Of a stretch of DNA of 64,000 nucleotides, positions 53,194 through 63,423 are shown piece by piece. Source of the stretch: Cordylochernes scorpioides (lineage: Eukaryota; Arthropoda; Arachnida; Pseudoscorpiones; Chernetidae). The notes beneath the pieces were generated by a model, which ran no database searches, was not told the DNA's origin, and saw only the letters and a program-made list of their open reading frames with translations. The stretch lies in NCBI GenBank assembly GCA_030710605.1, contig CP092884.1:15915483-15979482 (forward strand), written 5' to 3'. How positions within the stretch are numbered: position 1 is the stretch's first letter; the number at the start of each line of letters is the position of its first letter. The translations under genes and the position numbers were made by a program.

Positions 53194-53737
53194 CATTATA
53201 AAGGACTGCGGCGTATGATTATAAAACAACACTTAAAGTTTCACCGCATAAGTTTCTTTTCTGTGAAAAATCAATATTTATTTCAAAGAAATAAATTCCG
53301 TTCGCCATTACTCTTCATATTTTCACCCTTTCATACTTCATCCAAAAAGGTTAGAAATAGTAAATATTTCTCTTTGAAATAAATATTGATTTTTCACAGA
53401 AAAGAAACTTATGCGGTGAAACTTTAAGTGTTGTTTTATAATCATACGCCGCAGTCTTTTATAATGTATTATAAGTTACTTTAAGTATTATTTACGAACG
53501 GGAAAATACGTCCAAGGTAGCCTAGTGGGCATGGCATCTGCCCGGTAAGCGGAGCGTTGTGGGTTCGATTCCCGCCCCTGGACACTTTTATTTTTCCGTT
53601 CGCCATTTCTCTTCATATTTTCACCCTTTCATACTTCATCCAAAAAAGTTAGAAATAGTAAATATTTCTCTTTGAAATAAATATTGATTTTTCACAGAAA
53701 ATAAACTTATGCGGTGAAACTTTAAGTGTTGTTTTAT
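53194..53737. mobile_element. SINE-like and foldback insertion, 13-bp target duplication
   Basis: AAAGTATTTATTA at 53181-53193 and 53738-53750 flanks the insert. It consists of an inverted arm (53194-53291), a body-plus-tail unit ending at 53465 that pairs with that arm, and a second unit made of a tRNA-like head (53511-53583) plus the same body and tail (53590-53737). The shared body contains CTCTTCATATTTTCACCC and the tail contains GAAACTTATGCGGTG (GAAATAAACTT... variant in unit 2). The unit with the tRNA-like head is a tRNA-derived SINE in structure. Confidence 0.65.
53511..53583 (+). tRNA. tRNA-like head of a SINE (predicted anticodon GGT)
   Basis: It has a perfect A-box TAGCCTAGTGG and B-box GGTTCGATTCC, a T-stem GTGGG with CCCGC, and a 7-bp acceptor with one A.C mismatch. 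The anticodon loop is CCGGTAA, with C instead of the universal U33, and the discriminator is C. These flaws, and the attached body at 53590-53737, argue for a SINE promoter rather than a working tRNA. Confidence 0.5.
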
Positions 53738-54419
53738 AAAGTATTTATTATTATATTAGCAGAGTATTATTTTCTATGTTTATATTTTGCTATACTCTGT
53801 ACACTTCCCTCTGCTGCTTATCTTTTGTTTACCATTCATAGTTTGTTCTTGCCTGAAATAAATTGTTGTCTCATCCCGAAGTTGTTCTTTCCTAATTTTC
53901 CACGTGGCATTTTGGTGGAGATGCTGTGTAAATTAGGGAAGACACACTGATGATCGCCGAAAAGACCTAGAGGCCATGGGTGCTGTGATCTACATTTTCG
54001 GAGACTGGCTCCAGGATTTCACTGACGTGTCAAAGCCAAGACTTCCCTCCAAGATGACGATGTCCCTATAGACGATACGACGACAAAGCCGCTCTTCACG
54101 CCGCAAGAAAAAGGACGCAAAGGTACTAAGGACAAAGTTCCAAGACTTCGATGGAATCCTTGGCAGAAGCACGTCAGATCCGTGTCAGTAACTACATTAA
54201 TTGCTATCTGTGAGTCACAGCTCCCATAGGGAAGGAACTATGTAACAAAGTATTTATTATTATATTAGCAGAGTATTATTTTCTGTGCTTATATTTTGTT
54301 ATACTCTGTACACTTCCCTATTCTGCTTATCTTTTGTTCACTATTCATAGTTTGTTCTTGTCTGAAATAAATTTTTCTCTCATCCCGAAGTTGGTGTTCC
54401 CTAATTTTCCACGTGACAA

Positions 54420-54790
54420 TATTATATTAATAAAGAAATACATTGCCAGTAAAATTTGATTGTTACAAATTTCAATGATTTCATCATTATTTCTAACACC
54501 CTAGGGGATCTTATATTTTTTAATTTAAAATAAATATTTAAATAATATCATCATTTTTTTCATAGTTTTCAGTTTATAAAAGATTTTCTATGTTATTAAT
54601 CATATCTTTTGATATTAAATAGATGTATAAAGGATGTATATTTCTCCTTAAGCGCTGTTTGTTCGCAATAGTGTCGTTACAAAAACCCTTGGACTTAAAT
54701 ATGTGCTCGCCTAGTAATATGAATAAATAAAGGAATTAGTTATGTTTTCATGTTTCAATTGATATTGCTACTAACGATAATTTAGCTATC
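54420..54790. other. no gene recognised
   Basis: AT-rich. Nothing assignable. Confidence 0.3.
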
Positions 54791-54808
54791 TGAAAATTTA
54801 AATAAAAC

Positions 54809-54880
54809 AGTCGGTGGACGAGCGGTATAAGTCATCAATTTCTGACAGCCATGACCCGGGATCGAATCCTGCATTGTACA
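54809..54880 (+). pseudogene. tRNA-like pseudogene or SINE head
   Basis: GGTGGACGAGCGGTATAAG resembles the A-box region of Leu/Ser tRNAs and GGGATCGAATCC resembles a B-box with one change. The acceptor ends do not pair well. A T-run follows, and a Helitron begins at 54908. Confidence 0.35.
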
Positions 54881-54907
54881 CTTTTTTGTCTGTGAAGAAC
54901 CTGTACA

Positions 54908-55604
54908 TCTATATATATATATATATATATATAACTGAATGTCTGTCTGTGTGTACTCTATATATTCAAAAACCATACATCCAATCGCCGTGAAATTTTG
55001 GGATATTATTAGGTATATCCCCGGGAAGGTTTTTGAAAAATAATTTCTTGAATATCTTGAATATCCTTAGAGTTATTTGCAGATTTGTATATTTAACTCG
55101 CAAGCAGCGCCCCCATTGCGACGATGATAATAAGTTTTTTATCTATAAGTTTTATTATCACTAAGTTTATAATCTTAAAGATTATTTATCAAAAGTAAGA
55201 TTATCTCAGGATGACACGGCAATTTATTTGAGACAAGAATAATGATACAATTCCAAGGCGAAGATACTATTCCTTCAACTTCCAATTACCGAGGGAACCA
55301 ATTAATATTGATTTTATTCTACTTATCGAGTATTTTTCAGGGGACCGGGAAAAAATGTTCACTAGATAAAACGGTGATTTTGTAATGTAGAAAATTAGGA
55401 AAGACAAAATTCAGGATGACACGGCACACAGGGAGCGGGAAAAAATGTTCACTTTATCGAGAGATTCAAATTTACGAGTTTCAAATTATCAAAATATATA
55501 TATATATTTTTTATATAAGTTTATAGAGAATTGTTTTAACAAATGTTCGTTAGACAAACCTTTACTTGGGTAAAACCCCGGGCGAAGCCGGGTACATCCG
55601 CTAG
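54908..55604 (+). mobile_element. non-autonomous Helitron, 697 bp
   Basis: It starts TC (54908-54909) plus an AT tract and the leader CTGAATGTCTGTCTG. It ends with hairpin CCCCGGGCGAAGCCGGG, then TACATCCG and CTAG (55601-55604), followed by T. This is the cleanest full-length copy of the family in the window. Non-coding. Confidence 0.8.
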
Positions 55605-55767
55605 TATATTAATAATTGTAATTATCATAAGAGATTCACCGAAAGGAGGCTCACAAGAGACAGGTCGCAAGCAACACCGCTTCTCACTTATTCTACATGC
55701 TGCAAGCTATTTCCACATAAGTAATACTTTCTTCAACATTACTCTGCATTTGATGGATTAGATGATA

Positions 55768-55928
55768 CAGTAGAACCTCCCTGTAAAGGACACCTAATTG
55801 CAGAGCCAAAATGTCCTTTAGTGAGAGGTGTCCTCTTACCGGAGAGTTTCTAAATTTTAAAAAATGGTAATTTCGCAAATGAAAACTATCCTTTGTGGAG
55901 AGGTGTCTGCTGAAGGGAGATTCTACTG
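55768..55928. mobile_element. pogo/Tigger-like MITE, 161 bp
   Basis: Terminal inverted repeats CAGTAGAACCTCCCT and (reversed) CAGTAGAATCTCCCT lie between TA dinucleotides (55766-55767, 55929-55930). The CAGTAGAAYC start and TA duplication are typical of pogo-type elements. A partial second copy is at 62442-62607. Confidence 0.75.
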
Positions 55929-55934
55929 TACTAC

Positions 55935-57264
55935 TATAAACTGGTGTAGAATGAGATTTATATTTCTATTAGCCATTTTTTGCTTTGTTACAAAGATTGT
56001 AGAAAGCAGTTTCATTGGAAGTTATACAAATTTTAAGTGGCAAATTCCCTTTGTAGCAAGGCCTAATCTGAATGATTTTATTTTTGCTAGAAAAGTAATC
56101 GACGATCTTTTTACTTATGTTACTGATAATTTTGGGAATTGAGAAAAATCCTGGCAACATCAGTTAATGTTAATAAAAATGGAATCCTATAAATAAAAAG
56201 AAGTACCTGACATTATAGCAATCTCAACAACCAATATAGATGAATTGGGCCAAAGATTAGAAAATAGACTATTACTAGAGGAAGAATCATAAGACATTAT
56301 TTCGAAGAAGGTATCAAAGCTAACAGACGAGAACTTCGTCGCCGTTAGCTTTGATTCCTTCTTCAAAATAGATTATCTTCGAATCATCGCATTGTTTGAT
56401 GTATTCATTTAAAAGCAGAGACGCATTTCGCCCATTTATTATTTTTTTTTTGTAACGGATATCATTGTTGAAAATCTTGTGCAATGATTTGTTGTGGTTT
56501 GAAAATATATATTTTTAAAATTAAAACTATAACACGCGAAAAAATGTTAAAGAGTCCGATCTGTCCATCGTTTTAATTGGAAATTAGGTTGACAATTTAT
56601 AAAGTTTTTGTTCATGGATTAAGCTTATCAATATTAGTGTTATTTCGAATATTTTATGGCCGTTAAGAGAAAAACATTGAAGTTATTGATGTATTATTAA
56701 TTCTGTAATTGATAAAATTCTGGAAAAAATCGACACACATACTGTATCATTTAGGTATCTTCTGGAAAAATCGTAACAATTTAAACTACTAATTATTTTA
56801 ATGAATATCCTGATTTTGAAGGGAATTCGAGCTTTATAAATTTTCCGGTTAAATTGGAAGATAAAGAATGATAGATTCATATTTAAGATAGCTTGTTAAA
56901 ACAAACATGGCATCTCTGTGAGGTTATATTGAACATTAACGGAATCATTAGCAGCAATACATTTTTAACATGTTTATATATTATACATATAAATATGTGT
57001 GAGAGAAATTTATAAATATATAAATGATACATAGATGAGAAATTTCATTCTCGAAAAACTTCCCATTTCCTAACAAACCATCTCAGAGTCGGTCATATAT
57101 GATAGTGATAAGGTGTTTTGAATATATCTTAGGAAGATAATTGATATATTCTCATTATCACATCTTCGCTCTTTGGATCGCTAAAAATAGTAATACTTAT
57201 ATTTTATAATCATTTTAAATATAGCATTGGGTCGTAAGAAAATATTTATATTATATATATATAT
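55935..57264. other. no gene recognised; one strong hairpin
   Basis: AT-rich. A 61-nt hairpin at 56304-56364 has 21-bp arms (GAAGAAGGTATCAAAGCTAAC against GTTAGCTTTGATTCCTTCTTC, one mismatch) and a smaller inner stem (GACGA with TCGTC). Purpose unknown. The short ORF at 55864-56142 is not recognised. Confidence 0.4.
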
Positions 57265-58586
57265 ACACAGTAGGATCAAAAGTTCCCGAACTTTTACAAC
57301 ATATATATATAAAACAACTTTTGAAAAATGCAAAATCAATTTTACTGTAAAGAACAATACCTAAACTATAATTTAATTTAGCAACGCCAGTGAATCCGCA
57401 AGCGTAATTTTCATTTCAGGCATATTTTTGTTGTAAGTATTTAGCTCGCGTCGGTTTCTGCAATGTCATCATTTGAGCAAAGGGTAAATATTAATTTTGT
57501 GTAAAATTGAAAATGTCTTTCAAAGAGACATTAGCATTGATGAATGAAGCTTATGAAGACGAATAATTGTCACAAAAGCAAGTTTATTTCTGGTATAAAC
57601 GTTTTAAAGATGGCCGTAAAAGCATCGCAGATCATTCAAGGTCAGGTCGACCATTGACGTCTACAACTGGTCTCTATATTGAACAGGTACGTGATTTATT
57701 TGTTGCTGATAGAAAAAATTACTATTGATAATACATCAGAAATACTTGGAATTTCGTATGGTAGTTGCCAAAAAATTATTGGTGAACATTTAAGCATGTA
57801 AAAACTTTGTGGTTATTTTGTTCCACGAAATTTAATATATCAACAAAGAGAAACCAGATTATCAATTTGCAAAGATTTAATTGAAACTTAAAATAATGAT
57901 TCTGATATTCTAAAAACACACAAAATAATAACTGGTGATGAAACTTGGTGCTTTTTTTATCCACAAACCAATAAACAATCACTCGAATGGCACACACCAA
58001 GTTCTCGAAGAATAAAGTTAATCTTGTCAAGTCAGAAGGAAAAGTAATGCTTGTAGTGTTTTTCGATTATCAAGGACTTGTCTACTATGAATTTATTAAA
58101 GAGGGGGTTACAGTTAATAAACAGGCATACAAATAAATACTTGTGCGCCTTCGTGATGCGATAAGAAGAAAAAGAAACCAACTCTTTAAATGAAAACAGT
58201 GGAAATTACTACACGATAATGCCCCTGCTCATAGAACCACTATTGTTCAAGACTATTTAGCCAAACACTCTGTATCTGTCTTGCCGCATTCTCTTTATTC
58301 TCCTGATATCGCCCCATGTGATTTCTTCTTCTTTCCATAAATTGAAATGACGTTAAAAGGGAAGCGCTTTTCATCATCATCAGAATTAATTGAAAATATG
58401 ACGGAGGAGCTAAACAAGCTTAGAAAAAATGACTTTGAACTAGCATTTCAACAGATTTTCTCACGCTGGAAAAAATGTGTAGGTAACAAAGGCTCCTATT
58501 TTGAAAATTTTGATGTATAAATTATTTTACTATGAAAAAATAATTAATTTAAAAAAGTTCGGGAACATTTTGATTCTAACTTCTCT
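57265..58586 (+). mobile_element. mariner element 2, decayed
   Basis: The ends are CACAGTAGGATCAAAAGTTC and, at the right, CGGGAACATTTTGATTCTAA, inverted copies with TA-rich flanks. It is the same family as 34653-35972, in the opposite orientation. Confidence 0.8.
57513..58520 (+). pseudogene. mariner transposase (DD34D), frameshifted
   Basis: The ATG at 57513 gives MSFKETLALMNEAYEDE, followed by TAA, then VYFWYKRFKDGRKSI. The first catalytic motif TGDETWCFF (about 57930) is intact, the second HDNAPAHRTT (about 58216-58245) is intact, and the third region YSPDIAPCDFFFFP (about 58296-58337) keeps Asp before a stop. The end reads NKGSYFENFDV then stop (about 58520). Four or more stops and frameshifts mean no active protein, though all three catalytic Asp codons survive. 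Confidence 0.85.
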
Positions 58587-58589
58587 ATG

Positions 58590-58982
58590 GTAATTTAGAC
58601 CAACAACTCTATATTAGTGTATAATATAACAATATTGTCATGTTGTATAATAAACACCTATGTAAATAATTAAACGCATGATTGACATATGTCATTGCAT
58701 CCCAATATGTAATGTGCTCTGAAAAACTAAGAATAATAAAATGAAACTGTTTAATAGATCAAGAGTTGAGCTAAATACAAGAGATTGAGATGTAGAAGTC
58801 CAACAACGTTTAAGAACGAGGCTTAGAAGATGTAGGAGGTTTCCAGGAAGTCGTTAAGAGTGTACAATGACATCTCTTCCGTGAACCACGCCTTTATTGC
58901 ATCCGCTGAAGGCTCAGTACTTCTTCATCGCCACAGTATATAAACCTGCGCAAGGCCAGAAATGTATAGTCACTATTGAGTT
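58590..58982. other. no gene recognised
   Basis: Spacer between the mariner and the BEL/Pao LTR. Confidence 0.3.
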
Positions 58983-59253
58983 CTTCTCCTCAATATAGAT
59001 TGGTGTCTCTCTTTACCCCGAGAGACGACCTAGTGTCCCAGTCCAGCTACCCGTCCAGCTACTTTACACCAAAGGAAGAGGCTTGAAGAACGACTACCAC
59101 GCGTCCAAGTATCTTATCCAGAACTAATTTTTATTAAAAAACACGGTCAATTTATACAACCAAGAAATTTACATAACAATTTATACAACAAAGAGATTTA
59201 CATACTTTTTTTCTCCTAGTTTCAAGCCAAATATTTGCATAAAATAAAGACGA

Positions 59254-59790
59254 CTACTTTAGTAATCGCAACATACTCTCCCCGCTGTTGAACAGGAGTT
59301 CAACAGAAGAAAAGAGTGAAAAATATACACACATTTTCACAATCTTCTGGGCCGGAAAAATTTTCCTGCAGATTTTTGAGGTACGGGGTACATGATCAAA
59401 ATCATCAATACAATTATTTTCCGCCCAACCCACATAAATATATCGATGGATCTTTGTGTCCTTTAAATGATTCATCTTCTCATACCAATCTATAGACTCT
59501 TGACTTATATCCCTTCCCAGGGGATCATCCCATCTACCTGCTCTATTCAATGTTTTCTGCAGCAAAATTTTGGGCGTTATCATCACTGGTGAATAGAACC
59601 CGAGGGGATCAAACAATTTTTGTACCAAGGACAAAATGACTCTCCTCGTTATCACTGAAGGCAAAATTTCAAGGTTTATCATGCAATTCAAGATATCAGT
59701 TCTCCGATTCCACAAGAGTCCCAAAACCTTCGTATCCTTTCCCTCTCGAGGATTGAACGTCTCAGCTGTTTCCCACTGACGAAGTTCCAT
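59254..59790 (-). pseudogene. BEL/Pao Pol fragment (peptidase A17 region)
   Basis: The 178 codons contain KVLGLLWNRRTDIL, TRRVILSLVQKLFDPLGFYSP and LLQKTLNRAGRWDDPL, the conserved A17/Pao block that follows the RT in BEL elements. The reading ends in the 3' LTR with no RNase H or integrase, so the element has lost most of pol. Confidence 0.8.
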
Positions 59791-59799
59791 TCCACTATC

Positions 59800-60150
59800 A
59801 GAAATAACATCTTCCTCTTTCTTAAGAGGCTCTACACTTTCAGTTTCTATAACTGACCTTTTCTCAACTCGAGATTTTTCACTTTCTTCAACAACAGACC
59901 TTTTCTCAACTTCAGTCTTATGACTTTCTTCCGTTTCTACAACTGAATTTTTCTCAACTTGAGATTTTTCACTTTCTTCAACAACAGACTTTTTCTCAAC
60001 TTCAGTCTTATGACTTTCTTCCGTTTCTACAACTGAATTTTTCTCTCTTGAGATTTTTCACTTTCCTCAACAACAGACTTTTTCTCAACTTGAGTTTTTC
60101 CACTTTCTTCAACAAAAGATTTTTTCTCAACTTGAGCTTTTAGGATCCTA
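59800..60150 (-). repeat. 90-bp coding-type tandem repeat in BEL interior
   Basis: The period is 90 bp (for example AACAACAGAC at 59890 and 59980), equal to 30 codons. The minus strand reads Glu/Lys/Ser/Val-rich repeats. One unit has a base deletion (around 60045) that shifts the frame. Confidence 0.7.
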
Positions 60151-60168
60151 TCGATCCTTATCAGTACG

Positions 60169-60492
60169 TCAATGTACATTTTTTTCGTAATGCGCAGTGG
60201 ACTCCAGTTCTTTCATTACAGCCTTTTCGTCATATTCTTCTGCACCAACCATTTTCATCTCTATTTTTCCATCATATTCCTTAATTTGCTGGTAACACTG
60301 GACGATGAACTCTCTCTTTTTCATCAAGAGGCACTCATCAGGGGAGACTCCCTTTAATTCTTCTAGAGCTTCGTTTATTTCCTTGGTGAAGATAGTTCTC
60401 CTTGGAGTTCTAGATCCTTTTAAAAATTTCAAATTCATAGAGTCCTTTTGAGTCTCCATCCTGGAATCTTCTGATCCTGGCAGGCTCGCCAC
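60169..60492 (-). pseudogene. BEL/Pao Gag N-terminus
   Basis: The 107 codons begin MASLPGSEDSRMETQKDS, then RTPRRTIFTKEINEALEEL and a charged helical segment (IVQCYQQIKEYDGKIEMK), like the helical start of BEL gag proteins. It ends with a TGA at 60169-60171 before the repeat region. Identification rests on context (between LTR and A17 block) as much as on sequence. Confidence 0.55.
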
Positions 60493-60829
60493 AAATATTG
60501 AGGTATTCTCCTCAATATAGATTGGTGTCTCTCTTTACCCCGAGAGACGACCTAGTGTCCCAGTCCAGCTACCCGTCCAGCTACTTTACACCAAAGGAAG
60601 AGGCTTGAAGAACGACTAGCACACGTCCAAGTATCTTATCCAGAACTCATTTTTATTAAAAAACACGGTCAATTTATACAACCAAGAAATTTACATAACA
60701 ATTTATACAGCAAAGAAATTTACATAACAATTTATACAACAAAGAGATTTACATACTTTTCTTCTCCTAGTTTCAAGCCAAATATTTGCATAAAATATAG
60801 ACGACTACTTTAGTAGTCGCAACAGTCAC

Positions 60830-61521
60830 GTTACCATCAGCATGAGCCCTCGTAAATTAATCTTCTGATGCTCGACATTGCCGTAGACCAGTAAGAAACT
60901 TAAATGACAAAGAACCCATAAGAAATAATGCCAGTTCAACATTCTCTATTTTCAAGTAGACCTGGTTCTAGCCAAGATAATCCGGGAAGGTGAGGTTTGT
61001 GACAGCTATAAGTAAACATTGTGTAAATAAAATATAATTGCTATATAATATTATAAAGTGATCAAAACTGTTCTCAATAAACGTGTTTGTAACAAAACGC
61101 TATTTGTCGAGTTCTTTAAGAAAGCTCGAAAGTTCTTGTTTTGATGAATGAACAAAATTTTTGCGAAATATTTTGATATCTTTATAAACAATAAATCTAC
61201 CCATGTAGTATATAGCAATTCGATTCTTACAAGTAGACTGAACTGTGTTATCTTACTTTCACTTATTGATGGAGTTGATTGATTCAAGTATCAGAGAGCC
61301 TTTAAAGTAATTACCCGTTTTTGACTTCGAATCTAGTCAGCTTTTCACATAAAACGGCCATCTAGTCTACCGTCCATATTTATCAATTCCATAGGCCATA
61401 CCCTTAGACATATAAATATGTATTTATTTTAATATGATCATATGATAATATAATAAATATTTAGCCTATCCCTAGTACACGTGGTACAGGCCATGATAAT
61501 CATGGTGGGTAGAAGTAGGTG
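60830..61521. other. no gene recognised
   Basis: AT-rich. Nothing assignable. Confidence 0.3.
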
Positions 61522-61768
61522 ACTGGTTTTACTGTAAGTGCACCACATGTCTACACATGTGAAAAGCCTTTCGACTTTCCACTTATAAATTTACCAGAAC
61601 CCGTTTGGTTACTTGCACTCGCTGGTGGGGTTGGACTTTTGAAAGAATCGGGGGCCATTGGAGCATTTTTTTTTTCAAATCATAAAAACGTGCCTAATGC
61701 GGGAATCGAACCCGGGTCGTAACGGTCGAAAACCAGTGTTTTAGGCCACTCTTCCAACGACCCCCTAA
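61522..61768 (-). mobile_element. tRNA-derived SINE, family 2
   Basis: On the minus strand a tRNA-like head (61765-61691) has B-box GGTTCGATTCC and a TTTTCGA anticodon-type loop. The body follows, and the tail ends CATGTGGTGCACTTACAGTAAAA at 61522. The tail alone recurs on + at 63350-63400. The head does not form a full acceptor stem, so it is not a working tRNA. Confidence 0.5.
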
Positions 61769-62003
61769 TATGATAATAATGTTACTATATATATAGCATT
61801 GAAATGCTGGGCATTTTAGTTGAAGATGAGTAGATTCCTGAACGTACATTCATCAAAACAGCTTGGATCCTCTACTGCGTAAATTCTTTCCAGAAAACTC
61901 TTGATATCACCATGATTGGTCACAAATTGGATGTCATTAAAATTTGAGTGGAAATAATTTAGAATACCTTGAAGGGAGAAATCTCTTTTAAATATTTTCA
62001 TTT

Positions 62004-62090
62004 GTTCAAATCTAAAAGCTTGAGGGATGAGTTTCTCAAAAAAAAAAAAAAAAAAAAAGAAACTCATCCCTCAAGCTTTTAGATTTGAAC
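62004..62090. repeat. perfect palindrome around poly-A
   Basis: 33-bp perfect arms (62004-62036, 62058-62090; with AAGCTTGAGGGATGAGTTTC) surround about 21 nt of mostly A. The GAAACTCATCCC arm start resembles the GAAACTTATGCG start of the foldbacks at 24.2 and 53.2 kb. Confidence 0.6.
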
Positions 62091-62441
62091 ATTCTATTGA
62101 GGGATTAGCCTATTAATTATTTTCATTTGTATTATTCAAAATAGGAACGACATACTTGCGTCTATATAATATTTTATTTTAAAGATAAAACTATCAAAAT
62201 TAGACAATTTTGCTTATCCTCTCTAAAGATAAAGTGGTCAGGTCATTTTTTGAAATTTGTATTCAATATAATCTGTGTTTATAATTTAAAATATTTTGAC
62301 GAAACACTATGAACACAATTACACGATGTCGTAGGTTAATTCGGACGTCAAATAAACTTTCTTATTAAGCTTGTTTTATTGTTCCACACCCGAGAATTTT
62401 GTTATATTCATTAAATATTATAAGAATAAAATGTACTAATA

Positions 62442-62607
62442 CAGTAGAACCTTCCTGTGAAGGACACCTAATTAGAGAGCCGAAGTGTCCTTTAGGGAGA
62501 GGTATCCTATTACCGGAGAGTTGCTAAATTGTAAAAATGATAATTTTGCAAATGACAACTGTCCTTTGTGAAGAGGCGTGGGCTAGCGGGGTGTCCGCTA
62601 AAGACTT
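62442..62607 (+). mobile_element. pogo/Tigger-like MITE, partial copy
   Basis: It starts CAGTAGAACCTTCCTGTGAA and follows the copy at 55768 (GGACACCTAATT, GTCCTTTAGGGAGAGGT, ACCGGAGAGTT) but has no right end. Confidence 0.65.
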
Positions 62608-62609
62608 TA

Positions 62610-63349
62610 TTAAAATATTCCAATATTTCGACTCAACTGGTCACCTGTCTTTTTCCAGGAGAACTCTAGGTAGGATCACTCTATCTACTGGAACTCAATA
62701 TAATAAGGCTATTTTCACCTAATTCTCTTGAGTTCTAGTGGGAAGAGTTTTTATCGAGGTTCTACTGGAAGAAAACAGGCGATATAAGATTCTTAATCAA
62801 GATTAGCGTTTCGTTATCAATGCATCACATATGGATTGCTCCATTTTATATATTCATTTATATGTATAGTGGAGAAAACAATAAAAATAAAATAATAAAA
62901 AAGGTCAAATGTTGGCATTGAAATCAAAAAGGCATACCCTGACCACGATCACATGGCTCTCTGCCATCTAAAAAGCTCATGTGAGCGTAGTCAGGATATG
63001 CTATTTTGATTTTTAAAATTTTATATATTTTTTATATAGGGAAATTTAGGATTGTACACACCTATTTACAAAGTAGTATCAAATAATTTATGATATAATA
63101 CTTTATCTAAATCACTATTCCGTGTCATCCAACAGTCAGCAATGATAACATTATAGGATATCATAGATAGAACCCAGATTGTTTGATGGAAATTCAGATA
63201 AGCCCTACCTACACTGCTTCAATTCTAGATAAATTGATCTTCAACGTTTTTCTTTCAGCTCGACATTTTTAAAATTAAACATCTAACATTCCTAAAATTA
63301 ATTCCATATAAAAACGAATACATGTATATTACTGGTTATATGTAAGTGC
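62610..63349. other. no gene recognised
   Basis: AT-rich. Nothing assignable. Confidence 0.3.
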
Positions 63350-63405
63350 AAAAGTCGAACTGCTTTTCACATGTGCAGACATGTGGTGCACTTACAGTAA
63401 AATCA
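63350..63405 (+). repeat. SINE family 2 tail fragment
   Basis: CTTTTCACATGTGCAGACAT followed by GTGGTGCACTTACAGTAAAA matches the tail of the SINE at 61522-61768, in the opposite orientation. Confidence 0.6.
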
Positions 63406-63423
63406 TTCGACAACTTCTTTCCA

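Larger units (their letters stand above)
53175..54418 (+). mobile_element. TRIM element with disrupted 5' LTR
   Basis: The 3' LTR is 54241-54418 (TGTAACAAAG to CCACGTGACA, 178 bp). The 5' LTR runs 53175-53909 but is split by a 544-bp insertion (53194-53737). The interior (53910-54240) starts with TGGTGGAGATGCTG (primer-binding-site-like) and ends with a purine-rich AGGGAAGGAAC before the 3' LTR. ATATT flanks both ends, a probable 5-bp target duplication. The interior is shared with 4940-5249 and has no gag or pol. Confidence 0.75.
58983..60826 (-). mobile_element. BEL/Pao retrotransposon, internally deleted
   Basis: Direct repeats 58983-59275 and 60512-60826 share CTCCTCAATATAGATTGGTG through to CTACTTTAGTARTCGCAACA, giving LTRs of about 300 bp that start TGTTGCGACTAC on the minus strand. 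The right copy has an extra unit of about 30 bp (ACAATTTATACAGCAAAGAA). Inside are the start of gag (60492-60169), a low-complexity repeat (59800-60150) and a piece of pol (59790-59254). Protease, RT, RNase H and integrase are missing. Confidence 0.8.

Noticed and set aside
53511..53583. A functional tRNA-Thr(GGT)
   Set aside because: C at position 33, an acceptor mismatch, an unusual discriminator and an attached repeated body point to a SINE head.
61522..63405. Inverted repeats of about 45 bp, 1.8 kb apart, as ends of a DNA transposon
   Set aside because: One side is the tail of a longer tRNA-headed unit and the other an isolated tail, so two SINE copies in opposite orientation explain them better; no transposase lies between.
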